A stretch of DNA of 64,000 bases from Rhizobium sp. N324 (GTDB lineage Bacteria > Pseudomonadota > Alphaproteobacteria > Rhizobiales > Rhizobiaceae), in NCBI RefSeq assembly GCF_001664485.1, contig NZ_CP013635.1, positions 186,001 to 250,000 of the forward strand, in the 5' to 3' direction. This document shows positions 54,081-63,987 of the stretch, in pieces. Within the stretch, counting starts at the first letter, position 1. The number at the start of each line of letters is the position of its first letter. The notes beneath the pieces are model-generated. The model was not told the origin of the DNA and ran no database searches. It saw nothing but the letters and a program-made list of their open reading frames with translations. The translations under genes and the position numbers were made by a program.

Positions 54081-55115
54081 TCACGCCGAGTCGCGCATCA
54101 CCAGTGTTGCTTCCAGGATCACCCTGTTCGTTGAAGGCGTCGTACCCTCGTCTTCGCTTTCGATATGCGCCAGCAAAAGCTCCACGGACTTTGCCGCGAT
54201 CTCCGGCGCGTTCTGCGCCATCGTCGTCAGCGACGGGCAGGTATATCGGCTGAGCGGATGGTCGTCGTGCCCGGCGATGCGCACGTCGCAGCCGTCGCCA
54301 CGACCGATTTTCAGGCCGGAAGCGAAGGCCGCCGCCATGGCGCCAAAGGCGAAGCGGTCGTTGGCGCAAAGAAGGGTTTTGCCCGGCAGGCCGCCACGCG
54401 CAAGAATTCTCTGCATCTGCTCGTATCCCAAGCGCTCGAACTCCCAGGACGGCGGTGCGTCGCAGTCGATGACCATCGGCGCATGCCCTTCCCTTGCCAT
54501 CGTCGCACGATAGCTCGCCTGCCGCTCGCCGGCGTTTTCCGTCAGATGCGGAATTTCCAGGAATATCGGCGGCTCACCGGACCGGCAGAGATATTGCACG
54601 ATCGCTGCCATGCTTTGGGCGTTGTCGTTGCCGACATAAGGAAGATCGCCGCTGGCCGGATTGTCGAAGCAGACGACGGGGATGGCGTCCTTCAGTCTTT
54701 CCAGCGCGGAGCGGCGCGAGCCGGCCCCGAGCGGCGCCACGATCGCACCGGCAACCTTCAGCGAGAGCAAAGTTCGCACCGCCTCCGCCTCAAGCTCCGG
54801 CCGCGTGTGCGACGAGATCTGAAACGGCCAGAATCCCTTGTCGCGCAACTCTAGTTCGATCAGCGACACCACCTGCACATAAAAGGGATCCGACATGGTC
54901 GGGACCAGGATCCCGATATTCCGGGTCCGTTTGCGATTGAGATGCCGGGCGAACAGGTTCGGCTCGAAATTCGACTTCTTGAGAGCCGCCTCGATACGCT
55001 TGCGGGTTACCTCCTTGATCTGCGAGGGATCATCGAAATATTTCGACAGCGTCGGACGCGACACGCCGGAGGCGGCCGCGAAATCGTCCATCGATTTATA
55101 ACTCTTCTTGGCCAT
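54081..55115 (-). CDS. LacI family transcriptional regulator
   Basis: 344 residues. Helix-turn-helix AAASGVSRPTLSKYFDDPSQ, with Thr-Leu-Ser in place of the usual TVS, then a sugar-binding effector domain (NIGILVPTMSDPFYVQVVSL). Divergent from the binding-protein/permease operon at 55570, which it probably controls. Candidate sites in the gap: TTTAC-GAAA-GTAAA at 55332-55345 and TTTCG repeats at 55182-55202. Confidence 0.9.
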   Translation of the reverse strand: MAKKSYKSMDDFAAASGVSRPTLSKYFDDPSQIKEVTRKRIEAALKKSNFEPNLFARHLNRKRTRNIGILVPTMSDPFYVQVVSLIELELRDKGFWPFQISSHTRPELEAEAVRTLLSLKVAGAIVAPLGAGSRRSALERLKDAIPVVCFDNPASGDLPYVGNDNAQSMAAIVQYLCRSGEPPIFLEIPHLTENAGERQASYRATMAREGHAPMVIDCDAPPSWEFERLGYEQMQRILARGGLPGKTLLCANDRFAFGAMAAAFASGLKIGRGDGCDVRIAGHDDHPLSRYTCPSLTTMAQNAPEIAAKSVELLLAHIESEDEGTTPSTNRVILEATLVMRDSA

Positions 55116-55569
55116 TCAGTTCCTTAACCGACAGGGGCGATCACGCTGGATCGAATTGATAATCGCATTGGCGGCACTGCCTTTCGAAAAACGAAATTTT
55201 CGTCTTCATCCGCCAGTTCCTCGTCTCCACTGGGCCGCTGTAAAGCCGCTCGTTTCGGGCCAGAACCGAGAGTTTTGCAACGAAGGCGACCGTCGTGAGG
55301 CCTTTCAGTTTGTTGGGCAAACTTTCATTTGTTTACGAAAGTAAAGAAAAAATGCATCACAAGCAACACAAATGCTGCGAAAAAACCTCAGCGCCTCAGA
55401 TGAATAATACATTTTAATATCAAATAGTTATCACTCAGTACATCGCCCATGCTGGCGTCACTTTTTTCCCACATCGCAGTTCTTCATTGACAGACAGGTG
55501 CCTCCGGGAACCTACTTTGCCTACGGTCTTGAGGAGGATCGATCAACTGAAAATCTATGGGAGGCACAG
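55116..55569. promoter_or_regulatory. Divergent promoter region between the LacI gene and the sugar transporter operon
   Basis: TTTCGAAAAACGAAA (55182-55196) overlaps CGAAATTTTCG (55192-55202), giving three TTTCG/CGAAA blocks. TTTAC-GAAA-GTAAA is at 55332-55345, inside a larger CTTTC...GAAAG inverted repeat. TTGACA at 55487-55492 could be a -35 element for the transporter operon. AT-rich between 55320 and 55440. No gene supported. Confidence 0.45.
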
Positions 55570-56817
55570 ATGAATATCAGAAAATTCAGCGTGACGATGC
55601 GGGCTGCCGTGGCCGTGTGGGCGCTTTGCGCCAGCTCGGCATTTGCCGACACCACCATCGAGTTCATTCAATGGTGGGAACCCGAAATGCCCTCCGGTGC
55701 ACTGCGCGGCATCATGAACGATTTCGAGGCGGCAAATCCCGGCATCAAGGTGACGCTCGTCAGCGGTCCCTATGCCACGACCCGTGACCAGATCGTCGTC
55801 GGCGCCGCCTCCGGGACCTTGAGCGACGTCGTCGGCCTGGACGGCGCCTGGGTCAACGGCCTCTCCAAGCAGGGCGCGATCGCTTCCATGGACGAACTGA
55901 TGGAGAAGGCGAAATACGACAAGAGCCAGATCACCGATATCGTCAAGGTCGACGGCAAGAGCGTGATGTTCCCGCTGGCATCCTTCGTCTATCCCGTCTT
56001 CGTCAACCTTGATATTGCCAAGGCGTCTGGTGTCGACAAGCTGCCGGCCACGCGCACGGAATTCGCCGACGCCGCCAAGAAGATGACAGACGCGTCAAAG
56101 AATCAGTATGGCTGGGTTTTGCCACTATCGCTGCAGTCTCCGAGCGGTATCCAGAACGACGTCATGTCCTGGGTCTGGGCCTCCGGTGCCTCGATGATGA
56201 AGGACGGCAAGCCTGACCTCGAAAATGACGCCGTCGTCGGCACGCTCGACTATCTGGCTTCCCTCAACAAGCAAGGCGTTATTTCTCCCGGCATTTTCGC
56301 CAAGAAGGAGCAGGACAAGGTCGAGGAATTCGTCAACGGCCGCGTCGGCATGATGGTCGATTCCCTGGCACATGTGAACCTCATCCGCGAGCGCAATCCG
56401 AAGCTCAAATTCGGCATCTCCGCCTTGCCGGCCACCGACGGCTATACCGGCAAACGCGGCATGCCCTATGCGTCATGGGGCATCGGCATCAGCGAGGGCA
56501 GCAAGCATAAGGAAGAAGCCTGGAAACTGGTGGAATATCTGATGAGCCCCGACGTCAACGGCCGCCTGGTGTCGATTGCCAATGCCTTCCCCGGCAATGT
56601 CCATGCCAAGCCGGACTTCGTGGCATCGGACCCGATCTTCGCCGAAGCTTTCAAAATCTTCCAGAGCGGCTATCCTGCCAACGAATTCGTCGGCCTTCCG
56701 GTTGCCGAAGAGCTGATGCGCGACATGAACGTCGAAGTTCAGAAGATGTTCGATGGCGGTCAGTCGGCCAAGGACGCGGCTGCCAATACCGAGAAAGCCT
56801 GGCTCGCGAAGTTCTGA
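55570..56817 (+). CDS. Sugar ABC transporter substrate-binding protein (family 1)
   Basis: 415 residues from the ATG at 55570 with GGGAGG upstream. Signal peptide MNIRKFSVTMRAAVAVWALC with a cut at AFA-DT. The mature part begins IEFIQWWEPEMPSGALRG and has the LLSD-type GTLSDVVGLDGAWVNGLSKQ region. First gene of a three-gene operon that lacks an ATPase. Ligand unknown; probably an oligosaccharide or polyol. Confidence 0.9.
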   Translation: MNIRKFSVTMRAAVAVWALCASSAFADTTIEFIQWWEPEMPSGALRGIMNDFEAANPGIKVTLVSGPYATTRDQIVVGAASGTLSDVVGLDGAWVNGLSKQGAIASMDELMEKAKYDKSQITDIVKVDGKSVMFPLASFVYPVFVNLDIAKASGVDKLPATRTEFADAAKKMTDASKNQYGWVLPLSLQSPSGIQNDVMSWVWASGASMMKDGKPDLENDAVVGTLDYLASLNKQGVISPGIFAKKEQDKVEEFVNGRVGMMVDSLAHVNLIRERNPKLKFGISALPATDGYTGKRGMPYASWGIGISEGSKHKEEAWKLVEYLMSPDVNGRLVSIANAFPGNVHAKPDFVASDPIFAEAFKIFQSGYPANEFVGLPVAEELMRDMNVEVQKMFDGGQSAKDAAANTEKAWLAKF

Positions 56818-56971
56818 TGCATGTCGCCCGGAAATGCGCAGCGGCGCTCCGGGATAACGACATGCATAAAACAAAGGACCAAAGCACATAGCTTTCACGA
56901 AATCGCCGGCAGCGCGACGCGGCGCTGCCGGCGTAAGTCGTCAATCTCGGCAGAATGGGAAGTCACAGCTC

Positions 56972-57910
56972 ATGAATCATTCCGCTCCGGCTCTGGTCGC
57001 TGCGCAAGTCAACGCGCGGAAGAAAAGATGGCTTCGTTACAGCACCTTGAGGAAACTGGTGCCGTATTTCTACGTGTCGCCGGCGACCTTTTTGCTGGTT
57101 CTGCTGATGCTGTTCCCCATGGTGATGGTCTTCAAATATTCACTGATGGACGGCGCCATCATGAAAAAGGACGCTGCATTCGCCGGCGTCCAGAATTACC
57201 TGACCATCTTCGAAAATCCGGTCTTCTGGCAATCGGTCGGCCAGACGATGTATTTCACGATCATGAGCGTCGTCTTCCACTTCATCATCGGTCTCGCCTT
57301 CGCGCTCCTGTTGAACACCAACCGCGTCGATCCGCTGATCAGGAGCATCCTGCGTGTGCTCTTCATCCTGCCGTGGCTGTTCACGGCCGTCATCATAGCC
57401 ATCATCTGGCGCCTGCTGCTCGACCCGAACGGCGTCGTCAACAGCGTGCTGATGGCGCTCCATATCATCAATTTCAAGATCGAGTGGTTCTCCTCGACCC
57501 ACACCGCCATTCATGCCCTAACCTTTGCAAACATCTGGGCGGGTTATCCGCTCTACATGGTCAGCCTGCTCGCCGGCCTCCAGGGCATTTCGAAGGAGCT
57601 TTACGAGGCGGCCGGGATCGACGGCGCCAATGAATTGGAAAAATTCTGGTACATCACCATTCCACAGCTGATGCCGATCATTATCAGCATCGCGCTTCTC
57701 GACTTCATCTGGACGATGCAGGTTTTTCCGCTCGTCTGGATGACGACGGGCGGCGGCCCGATCTACTCGACGGAGGTTCTGTCCACCTTCACCTACAAGC
57801 TCGCCTTCTCCCAGTATGAATTTTCGCTGGCTTCGGCGAGTGCGATGATCATCCTCATCATTTCGATGAGCGTCACCTACTTCTACATCAAACACCAGCA
57901 GCGCAGGTGA
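56972..57910 (+). CDS. Sugar ABC transporter permease (MalF type)
   Basis: 312 residues, six predicted membrane segments (first at FYVSPATFLLVLLMLFPMVM). EAA loop LYEAAGIDGANELEKFWYI. Located 154 bases after the binding-protein gene; that gap includes GC-rich inverted sequence that may protect the upstream mRNA. Confidence 0.9.
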   Translation: MNHSAPALVAAQVNARKKRWLRYSTLRKLVPYFYVSPATFLLVLLMLFPMVMVFKYSLMDGAIMKKDAAFAGVQNYLTIFENPVFWQSVGQTMYFTIMSVVFHFIIGLAFALLLNTNRVDPLIRSILRVLFILPWLFTAVIIAIIWRLLLDPNGVVNSVLMALHIINFKIEWFSSTHTAIHALTFANIWAGYPLYMVSLLAGLQGISKELYEAAGIDGANELEKFWYITIPQLMPIIISIALLDFIWTMQVFPLVWMTTGGGPIYSTEVLSTFTYKLAFSQYEFSLASASAMIILIISMSVTYFYIKHQQRR

Positions 57911-57915
57911 CCGCC

Positions 57916-58761
57916 ATGGCAAAGCGTTCCTTCAAAAGCTCGACCCTGCCGACCATCCTGACCTATCTCGGGCTGGCGGTCGGCCTCGTCTTTTCGACCT
58001 TTCCGATCGTCTGGATGTTTTTCAGCTCGCTGAAATCGAACACGGAAATCTTCGCCCTTCCGCCGCGGCTTCTGCCGCAGGATTTCACCGTGGCCGCCTA
58101 TCTGACGATCTTCAACGATCCGGTGAAGGTGCGGTTCTTCATCAACAGCTACTTCGTCGCCGGCGTCGTCACCTGCCTGACCCTCGTCATCGCCATCCTG
58201 ACCGCCTACGGCTTCAGCCGCTATTCGTTCCGCTTCAAGAACACCTTGAACATCTTCATCATCAGCACCCAGACCGTTCCACCGATCACGCTTCTCATCC
58301 CCTATTTCGGCATGGTCGTTGCCTTCAGGATCTTCGACACCTATCTGGCCCTGATCCTCACCTACATGGTCTTCACACTGCCTTATGCAGTCCTGCTGAT
58401 GACGGGCTATCTCAACACCTTGCCGAAAGAGCTGGATGAGGCCGTGCTTGTCGATGGCGGCTCGAGCTGGACAGCGCTTTGGCGTGTCATCGTGCCCGTC
58501 TCCATCCCCGGGATCGTCGCCACTGCGGTCTACACGTTTCTGCTGGCGTGGAACGAATTCCTCTTCGCCCTGACGCTGACAAAGTCGATGGATCTCAGAA
58601 CCGTTCCGATCGGCATCCAGCTGCTGATGGGCCAGCACGCCTTTGAGTGGAATGAAATGATGGCGATGAGCGTGCTCGGCTCCCTCCCCCTGCTGGTGCT
58701 GTACCTGGTTGCCCAACGCTATTTCCTGGCGGGCATGACCGCCGGCTCGGTCAAAAGCTGA
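57916..58761 (+). CDS. Sugar ABC transporter permease (MalG type)
   Basis: 281 residues from the ATG at 57916, with AGGTGA upstream; a GTG at 57907 overlapping the preceding stop is the alternative. Six membrane segments and EAA loop LDEAVLVDGGSSWTALWRV. Last gene of the operon; no ATPase follows, so an ATPase from elsewhere (for example 46611-47798) must drive it. Confidence 0.9.
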   Translation: MAKRSFKSSTLPTILTYLGLAVGLVFSTFPIVWMFFSSLKSNTEIFALPPRLLPQDFTVAAYLTIFNDPVKVRFFINSYFVAGVVTCLTLVIAILTAYGFSRYSFRFKNTLNIFIISTQTVPPITLLIPYFGMVVAFRIFDTYLALILTYMVFTLPYAVLLMTGYLNTLPKELDEAVLVDGGSSWTALWRVIVPVSIPGIVATAVYTFLLAWNEFLFALTLTKSMDLRTVPIGIQLLMGQHAFEWNEMMAMSVLGSLPLLVLYLVAQRYFLAGMTAGSVKS

Positions 58762-58802
58762 GGGAGGACCAATTCGTCTTAGGCGTTGATGTCCGCCACG
58801 GC

Positions 58803-59600
58803 TTATTGCGAAGCTTCGCCGACCGCGTGCAGGATCGAGCGGGCAATATCGGCAAAGCCAAGTCCGGCGGGCTGCGAGGAGACCCACTTCGGCGCGAATT
58901 GCAGGTGCGGTAGGACCGGGATGATGTTGTTGACCCCGAAGGAATTGCGGATAAAGCCGAACATCGGCGCATCGTTTCGAGAGTCGCCGACGAAGGCGGT
59001 CACGGTGGGCGTCTCAGTCGGGTCGACACCAAACAGGCCGGTTAGAACCCGCTCGCTCATCGATCTCTTGTTGTAGTCGCCGATCCAGGTGTTGATGTGG
59101 ATGGAGCTGATCGCCACCGTTCCGCCCATAGCTCTGATGCTGGACGCCAGATCTTCGACCTCGTGCGGATCGTGACCCTGTATGTCGATTGCGACATCCG
59201 CCAGCCGGAAGACCTGGTCGTGGGCGATCCTGAACGGCCCGCGCTTTTGCGTGATCAGCGCTTTGATCGCCTGCAGGTGCCGGCGTTGGCGCTCGCCCTG
59301 CAGGACGCCATCCTCCCAATAATCGAAGACGACGTCGCCATCCCGGCGGGTGACGCAATATGCGCCGCTTTCGCCGATGACGGCGGCCACCGGCCAGGCG
59401 CGGACGATATGTTCGCACCAGCCGGCTGAGCCGCCCGTGACCGGCACGACGGCAATGCCGGCCCGACTGAGATCCCACAGAGCCTCATAGGTCTGCGGCA
59501 GAAGTTTGCCCTCTGTCGTCAGCGTATCGTCGATGTCGGTGAACAGGTAGCGCACGTCCTGTAGCTCCCGCGCCGATGGCGCCAGGTCCACGTAGCTCAT
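58803..59600 (-). CDS. HAD superfamily phosphatase (Cof/IIB type)
   Basis: 265 residues from the ATG at 59600, with GAGGAG upstream. Motif I FTDIDDTLTT with nucleophile and acid/base Asp, motif II VVPVTGGSAG, motif III Lys region and motif IV AFVGDSRNDAPMFG. It overlaps the DeoR gene by 4 bases. It probably dephosphorylates a sugar or glycerol phosphate related to the ugp-like system. Confidence 0.87.
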   Translation of the reverse strand: MSYVDLAPSARELQDVRYLFTDIDDTLTTEGKLLPQTYEALWDLSRAGIAVVPVTGGSAGWCEHIVRAWPVAAVIGESGAYCVTRRDGDVVFDYWEDGVLQGERQRRHLQAIKALITQKRGPFRIAHDQVFRLADVAIDIQGHDPHEVEDLASSIRAMGGTVAISSIHINTWIGDYNKRSMSERVLTGLFGVDPTETPTVTAFVGDSRNDAPMFGFIRNSFGVNNIIPVLPHLQFAPKWVSSQPAGLGFADIARSILHAVGEASQ

Positions 59601-60382
59601 GTCGTCTCCTCGCTGCATGTCACCACGTCCAACCCGCTTTCGGCGAGGGCATTGGCGGCCGACGCTTCGCCGGGCAGCCGATCCGTGTAGAAACGGGTGA
59701 GTTTGCTGAACGGCGCAACCCGCACGGAGGCGGTGCGCGTCCACTTGCTGACGTCTGCGGCGAGAATCTGCGTTTGTGAATTTTCAAGAAGCGCGTTGGT
59801 GATCTGGGCTTCGCTGTAGCTGAAATCCATCAGGCCGGTGAGCGGGCTCAGAGCGCCTGCGCCGACCACGGCGTGGGTTGCATAGAATTTTTCGACGAAC
59901 CGGATCACATCCGTGCCGACCACGTCGCGGTCATCGTGTCGCAAAAGACCCCCGGTCAAATGGACCTCGACACTCGGGGCGTCGCACAGGCTCAAGGCGA
60001 CATGGATGTTGTTGGTGATCACCGTCAGACCCTGGTGATCGCGCAACGCGTCGGCAACGAATTGCACCGTACTGCCGATGCCGAGAAACACGGTCGCCTC
60101 CGCCCCGATGTCGGCGGCGACGCGTTTTGCGATAAGCCGCTTGGCCCGCCGGTTGAGCTGGGCGCGGGCATTGAGCGAGATGTTGCTGCCCTCGACCGGC
60201 AGGTCGACGCCGCCATGGAAGCGGCGCGCATGCCCCAGATCGCATAAGGCATTGATATCGCGCCGAATGGTCTGCGTCGTCAGATCGTATCGACGTGCCA
60301 GCTCCTCGATGTACTGAACACCTTCGATCTCGATCAGCGCAAGGATTTCGCGTTGTCGGCTCGATATGATCCGCTGCCCCAT
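59597..60382 (-). CDS. DeoR/GlpR-type transcriptional regulator
   Basis: 261 residues. Winged helix ELARRYDLTTQTIRRDINAL and sensor domain FLGIGSTVQFVADAL. GlpR proteins respond to glycerol-3-phosphate. Here it lies between a glycerophosphodiester phosphodiesterase and a phosphatase downstream of a ugp-like transporter, which supports a glycerol-phosphate-type inducer. Confidence 0.88.
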   Translation of the reverse strand: MGQRIISSRQREILALIEIEGVQYIEELARRYDLTTQTIRRDINALCDLGHARRFHGGVDLPVEGSNISLNARAQLNRRAKRLIAKRVAADIGAEATVFLGIGSTVQFVADALRDHQGLTVITNNIHVALSLCDAPSVEVHLTGGLLRHDDRDVVGTDVIRFVEKFYATHAVVGAGALSPLTGLMDFSYSEAQITNALLENSQTQILAADVSKWTRTASVRVAPFSKLTRFYTDRLPGEASAANALAESGLDVVTCSEETT

Positions 60383-60391
60383 CGCCGCTCC

Positions 60392-61141
60392 TTAGGTGAG
60401 GTAGACACTGGGGTCGTCTGTTATCACGCCGGTCAAACCCGCGTCCCAGAAAGATGCGAGCCGCCTTGGGTCGTTGCAGGTCCACGCCCGCACCTTGATG
60501 CCGCAACGAACGGCCTCTTCGAGAAACCCGATACTGAGAGCCTTATAGTCAAGATGGATGGTCGTTGCCGGGATCGACCGAAGGATATCCAGCCAATCCG
60601 CGGGCACCTTGCTCCACAGCATGGCGAGCTCGTAACTTGGATCGAGCGCATGCATTCCTTTCAGCGCAGCCGCATCAAAGCTCGAGATCATGATCCTGGT
60701 GTGCGGCGCCCGTGCCTTCAGATGCTGATCGACGACATTGACCAGCTGGTCGAGCGATTTGTGATGGGCATGCTGCTTGATCTCGACATTGGCGTTGAGG
60801 CCAAATTCGCCGAGGGCCGAGACGACCCGCGCCAGCGTCGGCAGCGGTTCGCCCTTGAACTGCGGGCCGAACCATTCGCCGGCGTCGATGGCCTTGAGAT
60901 CCGACGCCGTGAGGTCGGCAAGATTTCCCTTTGACGACGAGCAGCGATCGATTGAAACATCGTGGATCACCGCCGGGGTGCCATCGCCAAGAAGGGCAAC
61001 GTCGAGTTCGACCCATTCCGCGCCTTGTTCGGCGGCTGCCCGAAAGGCAGCAATGGTATTTTCGGGCGCCACGGCAGAGGCGCCCCGATGCGCCTGAATT
61101 TCACTGCGTGGCGGGCCGGATCGCGGCTCTACGGTCGTCAT
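60392..61141 (-). CDS. Glycerophosphodiester phosphodiesterase
   Basis: 249 residues from the ATG at 61141. GDPD signature is complete: QAHRGASAVAPENTIAAF, then VELDVALLGDGTPAVIHDVS (Glu, Asp, His), and NANVEIKQ with a later metal Glu. No signal peptide, so it acts in the cytoplasm on imported glycerophosphodiesters, giving glycerol-3-phosphate and an alcohol. 52 bases after the ATPase gene. Confidence 0.9.
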   Translation of the reverse strand: MTTVEPRSGPPRSEIQAHRGASAVAPENTIAAFRAAAEQGAEWVELDVALLGDGTPAVIHDVSIDRCSSSKGNLADLTASDLKAIDAGEWFGPQFKGEPLPTLARVVSALGEFGLNANVEIKQHAHHKSLDQLVNVVDQHLKARAPHTRIMISSFDAAALKGMHALDPSYELAMLWSKVPADWLDILRSIPATTIHLDYKALSIGFLEEAVRCGIKVRAWTCNDPRRLASFWDAGLTGVITDDPSVYLT

Positions 61142-61193
61142 CGTCTCATCTCTTTCGTCGTCTTCTGCTGGATGAAGAAATAAAAATCCCGCG

Positions 61194-62240
61194 TCAATCC
61201 GTGCGTTTTCCGGTATTGCTGTTAAAAGGGTGCATCGCATCAACACGGGCGAAAACGTCGATATTCGCATTCTCGGCAAAGTCCGGCCGGCCCGGCACCG
61301 TCAGGACGACTGTCCGCTGGCTCTCACCCAACCGCACATGCAGATGGCTTTCTCCGCCGATCGGCTCGAGCAGCTCGACCGTCGCATTCAGGCGAACCGT
61401 CGGCTCCGCCGGCTCGGTGACGAGCAACGCGTCGGGGCGAAGGCCGACCATGTCGGTGCCGGCGGGCAATGCCAGGGTACCTGCCCTGTCGGCGGCCCTG
61501 AGCACGTCGACCGGCACAAGGTTCATAGGCGGCGAGCCGATGAAGCTGGCGACAAACAAACTCGCCGGTCGATCGTAGACCGCCACCGGCGTGCCGACCT
61601 GTTCGACGAGGCCTCCGTTCATCACCACCAGCCGGTCCGCAAGGGTCATCGCTTCAAGCTGGTCGTGGGTGACGTAGATGCTGGTGGTCTTCAGACGCCG
61701 TTGCAGCCGGCGAATTTCGACGCGCATCTGCACCCGCAATTTGGCATCGAGATTGGAGAGCGGCTCGTCGAACAGAAAGGCGGCCGGCTCGCGGACGATG
61801 GCGCGTCCCATCGCCACACGCTGGCGCTGTCCTCCGGAGAGTTCGCGCGGCTTGCGATCCAACATCGGTCCGATTTCCAGGATCTCGGCGGCCTCCGCCA
61901 CGCGGCGGTTGATTTCCGCCCGTTCGGTGCCGCGGTTTTTCAAACCATATTCGAGATTTCCGCGCACGGTCATATGTGGATAAAGCGCATAGTTTTGGAA
62001 GACCATCGCAATGTCGCGGTCGGCCGGCTCCGCCTTGTTGACATTGCGGCCGGCAATCTCGACATCGCCTTCGCTGATCGTTTCCAGCCCGGCGACCATG
62101 CGAAGCAGGGTTGACTTTCCACAGCCGGAGGGGCCGACGAGCACGATCAGTTCGCCGTCTGCAACCGACAGGTTAATGCCTTTGACAGCCGGAACGGCAC
62201 CATAGTTCTTCTTGACGTCGATGATATTGATCGTGGCCAT
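61194..62240 (-). CDS. ugpC: UgpC-like ABC transporter ATP-binding protein
   Basis: 348 residues from the ATG at 62240, with GGAG seven bases upstream. Walker [10 protein letters not shown], signature [16 protein letters not shown], Walker [17 protein letters not shown], and a C-terminal TOBE domain. The start follows the ugpE stop by one base. Adjacent GDPD and GlpR-type genes point to glycerol-3-phosphate or glycerophosphodiester uptake; other sugars remain possible. Confidence 0.82.
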   Translation of the reverse strand: MATINIIDVKKNYGAVPAVKGINLSVADGELIVLVGPSGCGKSTLLRMVAGLETISEGDVEIAGRNVNKAEPADRDIAMVFQNYALYPHMTVRGNLEYGLKNRGTERAEINRRVAEAAEILEIGPMLDRKPRELSGGQRQRVAMGRAIVREPAAFLFDEPLSNLDAKLRVQMRVEIRRLQRRLKTTSIYVTHDQLEAMTLADRLVVMNGGLVEQVGTPVAVYDRPASLFVASFIGSPPMNLVPVDVLRAADRAGTLALPAGTDMVGLRPDALLVTEPAEPTVRLNATVELLEPIGGESHLHVRLGESQRTVVLTVPGRPDFAENANIDVFARVDAMHPFNSNTGKRTD

Positions 62241-62241
62241 T

Positions 62242-63090
62242 TCATTTCTCCGTTTCGACCAGGCCTTTGACAAAAAGGCGTTGCATGGCGACGATGACGA
62301 GGACGGGTGGCAGGGCGGCCAGAATGACCGCTGCCATCACGAGGTTCCAGCGCGGCTCGGCATCGGCAACCGCTGCCATGCGCTGAATTCCCATGACGAC
62401 GGTATAGAAGCTCTGGTCGGTGGTGATGATGAGTGGCCAGAGATACTGGTTCCAGCCGAGCACGAACAGGATGATGAACAGGGCGGCGATATTGGTGATC
62501 GACAGCGGCAGCAGAATATCGCGGAAGAACTTCATCGGCCCTGCCCCGTCGACACGCGCGGCCTCCATCAACTCGTCAGGCACCGTCAGAAAGAACTGGC
62601 GAAACAGGAAGGTCGCCGTTGCCGAGGCGATCAGCGGAATGATGAGGCCGCCGTAATTGTTCAGCATTCCGAGGTCGGCGACGACCTTGTAGGTCGGCAC
62701 GATACGCACCTCGACCGGCAGCATCAGCGTGATGAAGATCATCCAGAATGCCAGGGTCCGGAACGGAAACCGGAAATAGACGATGGCAAAGGCCGAAAGG
62801 ATCGAGATGGCGATCTTCCCGACGGCGACGCCGACCGCCATGATCAGCGAGTTGATCATCATCGGCCCGATCGGCGGCGCTCCCGAGCTTGTCATCCCCG
62901 ACGACAGCATCGTCGAATAGTTCTCGATGATGTGGCTTCCCGGGGTCAGCGGCACGACGCCCGACAAAAAGTCATTGGGCCCGTGGCTCGATGCGATGAA
63001 AGCGACGTAAACGGGAAACACCACGATCGTGACACCGAGGATCAGCACAAGATGGGCCAGGAAATTCAGAAAAGGGCGATTTTCAACCAT
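62242..63090 (-). CDS. ugpE: UgpE-like ABC transporter permease
   Basis: 282 residues, MalG/UgpE type, six membrane segments. EAA loop [20 protein letters not shown]. It has the long periplasmic-side [17 protein letters not shown] start typical of UgpE. 12 bases after ugpA. Confidence 0.82.
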   Translation of the reverse strand: MVENRPFLNFLAHLVLILGVTIVVFPVYVAFIASSHGPNDFLSGVVPLTPGSHIIENYSTMLSSGMTSSGAPPIGPMMINSLIMAVGVAVGKIAISILSAFAIVYFRFPFRTLAFWMIFITLMLPVEVRIVPTYKVVADLGMLNNYGGLIIPLIASATATFLFRQFFLTVPDELMEAARVDGAGPMKFFRDILLPLSITNIAALFIILFVLGWNQYLWPLIITTDQSFYTVVMGIQRMAAVADAEPRWNLVMAAVILAALPPVLVIVAMQRLFVKGLVETEK

Positions 63091-63102
63091 CCTTGGGCTC
63101 CC

Positions 63103-63987
63103 TCAATATTGCACGCGGCGTTCGATGAAGCGGAACTGCACCGCCGTCAGGGCGACGACGATCACCATCAGAATGACGGACTGCGCCGCCGACGAGCCCA
63201 GATTCAGACCGATGAAACCGTCGAAATAGACCTTGTAGACCAGGATCTCGGTTGCGCGCGCCGGCCCGCCCTGGGTGGTGGCATGAACGATGCCGAACGT
63301 ATCGAACATCGCGTAAACGATATTGATGACGATCAGATAGAAGGTCGTCGGCGAGATCAGCGGGAAGACGATCGTCCAGAAACGCTTGGTAGGTCCGGCC
63401 CCATCGATGGCGCCGGCTTCCTGAAGCGAGCGCGGCACGGATTGCAGCGCAGCCAGGAAAAACAGGAAGTTATAGGATATCTGTTTCCAGGTGGCGGCGA
63501 TCACGATCAGGATCATCGCGTCGTTGGGATTGATCAGATGGTTCCAATCGACGCCCATCGACCGCAGCATATAGGCGACGATGCCGATCGACGGATTGAA
63601 CATGAACCACCAGAGAATACCGGCAATCGCCGGGGCGACGGCATAGGGCCAAATCAGCAGGGTCGAATAAATTCGGGAGGTGCGGAGCACGCGCATTGCC
63701 GCGGCCGCTAGGAGCAGCGCGATCGACGTCGACAGCACCGTCACCAGAATGGCGAAGATCAGCGTGTGGCCGAAGGCATTGATATAGATCGGATCGGCAA
63801 AAAGCCGCCGGTAGTTTTCGAACCAGACGAAGTTCGTTTTGAAGCCGAAGGCATCCTCGCGCAGGAAGGATTGCCAGAAGGCCGTTGCCGCAGGCCAGAG
63901 AAAAAATACCACGGTCACGAAAATCTGGGGGGCAATGAGCAGGTAAGGCAAAAGCTTGTTGGGAAATACGGTCCGTTTGGTTTGCAT
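63103..63987 (-). CDS. ugpA: UgpA-like ABC transporter permease
   Basis: 294 residues, six membrane segments (first near [20 protein letters not shown]). EAA loop [34 protein letters not shown] is common in UgpA proteins. First of the visible ugp-like genes; a binding-protein gene (ugpB) is expected beyond the right edge. Confidence 0.82.
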   Translation of the reverse strand: MQTKRTVFPNKLLPYLLIAPQIFVTVVFFLWPAATAFWQSFLREDAFGFKTNFVWFENYRRLFADPIYINAFGHTLIFAILVTVLSTSIALLLAAAAMRVLRTSRIYSTLLIWPYAVAPAIAGILWWFMFNPSIGIVAYMLRSMGVDWNHLINPNDAMILIVIAATWKQISYNFLFFLAALQSVPRSLQEAGAIDGAGPTKRFWTIVFPLISPTTFYLIVINIVYAMFDTFGIVHATTQGGPARATEILVYKVYFDGFIGLNLGSSAAQSVILMVIVVALTAVQFRFIERRVQY

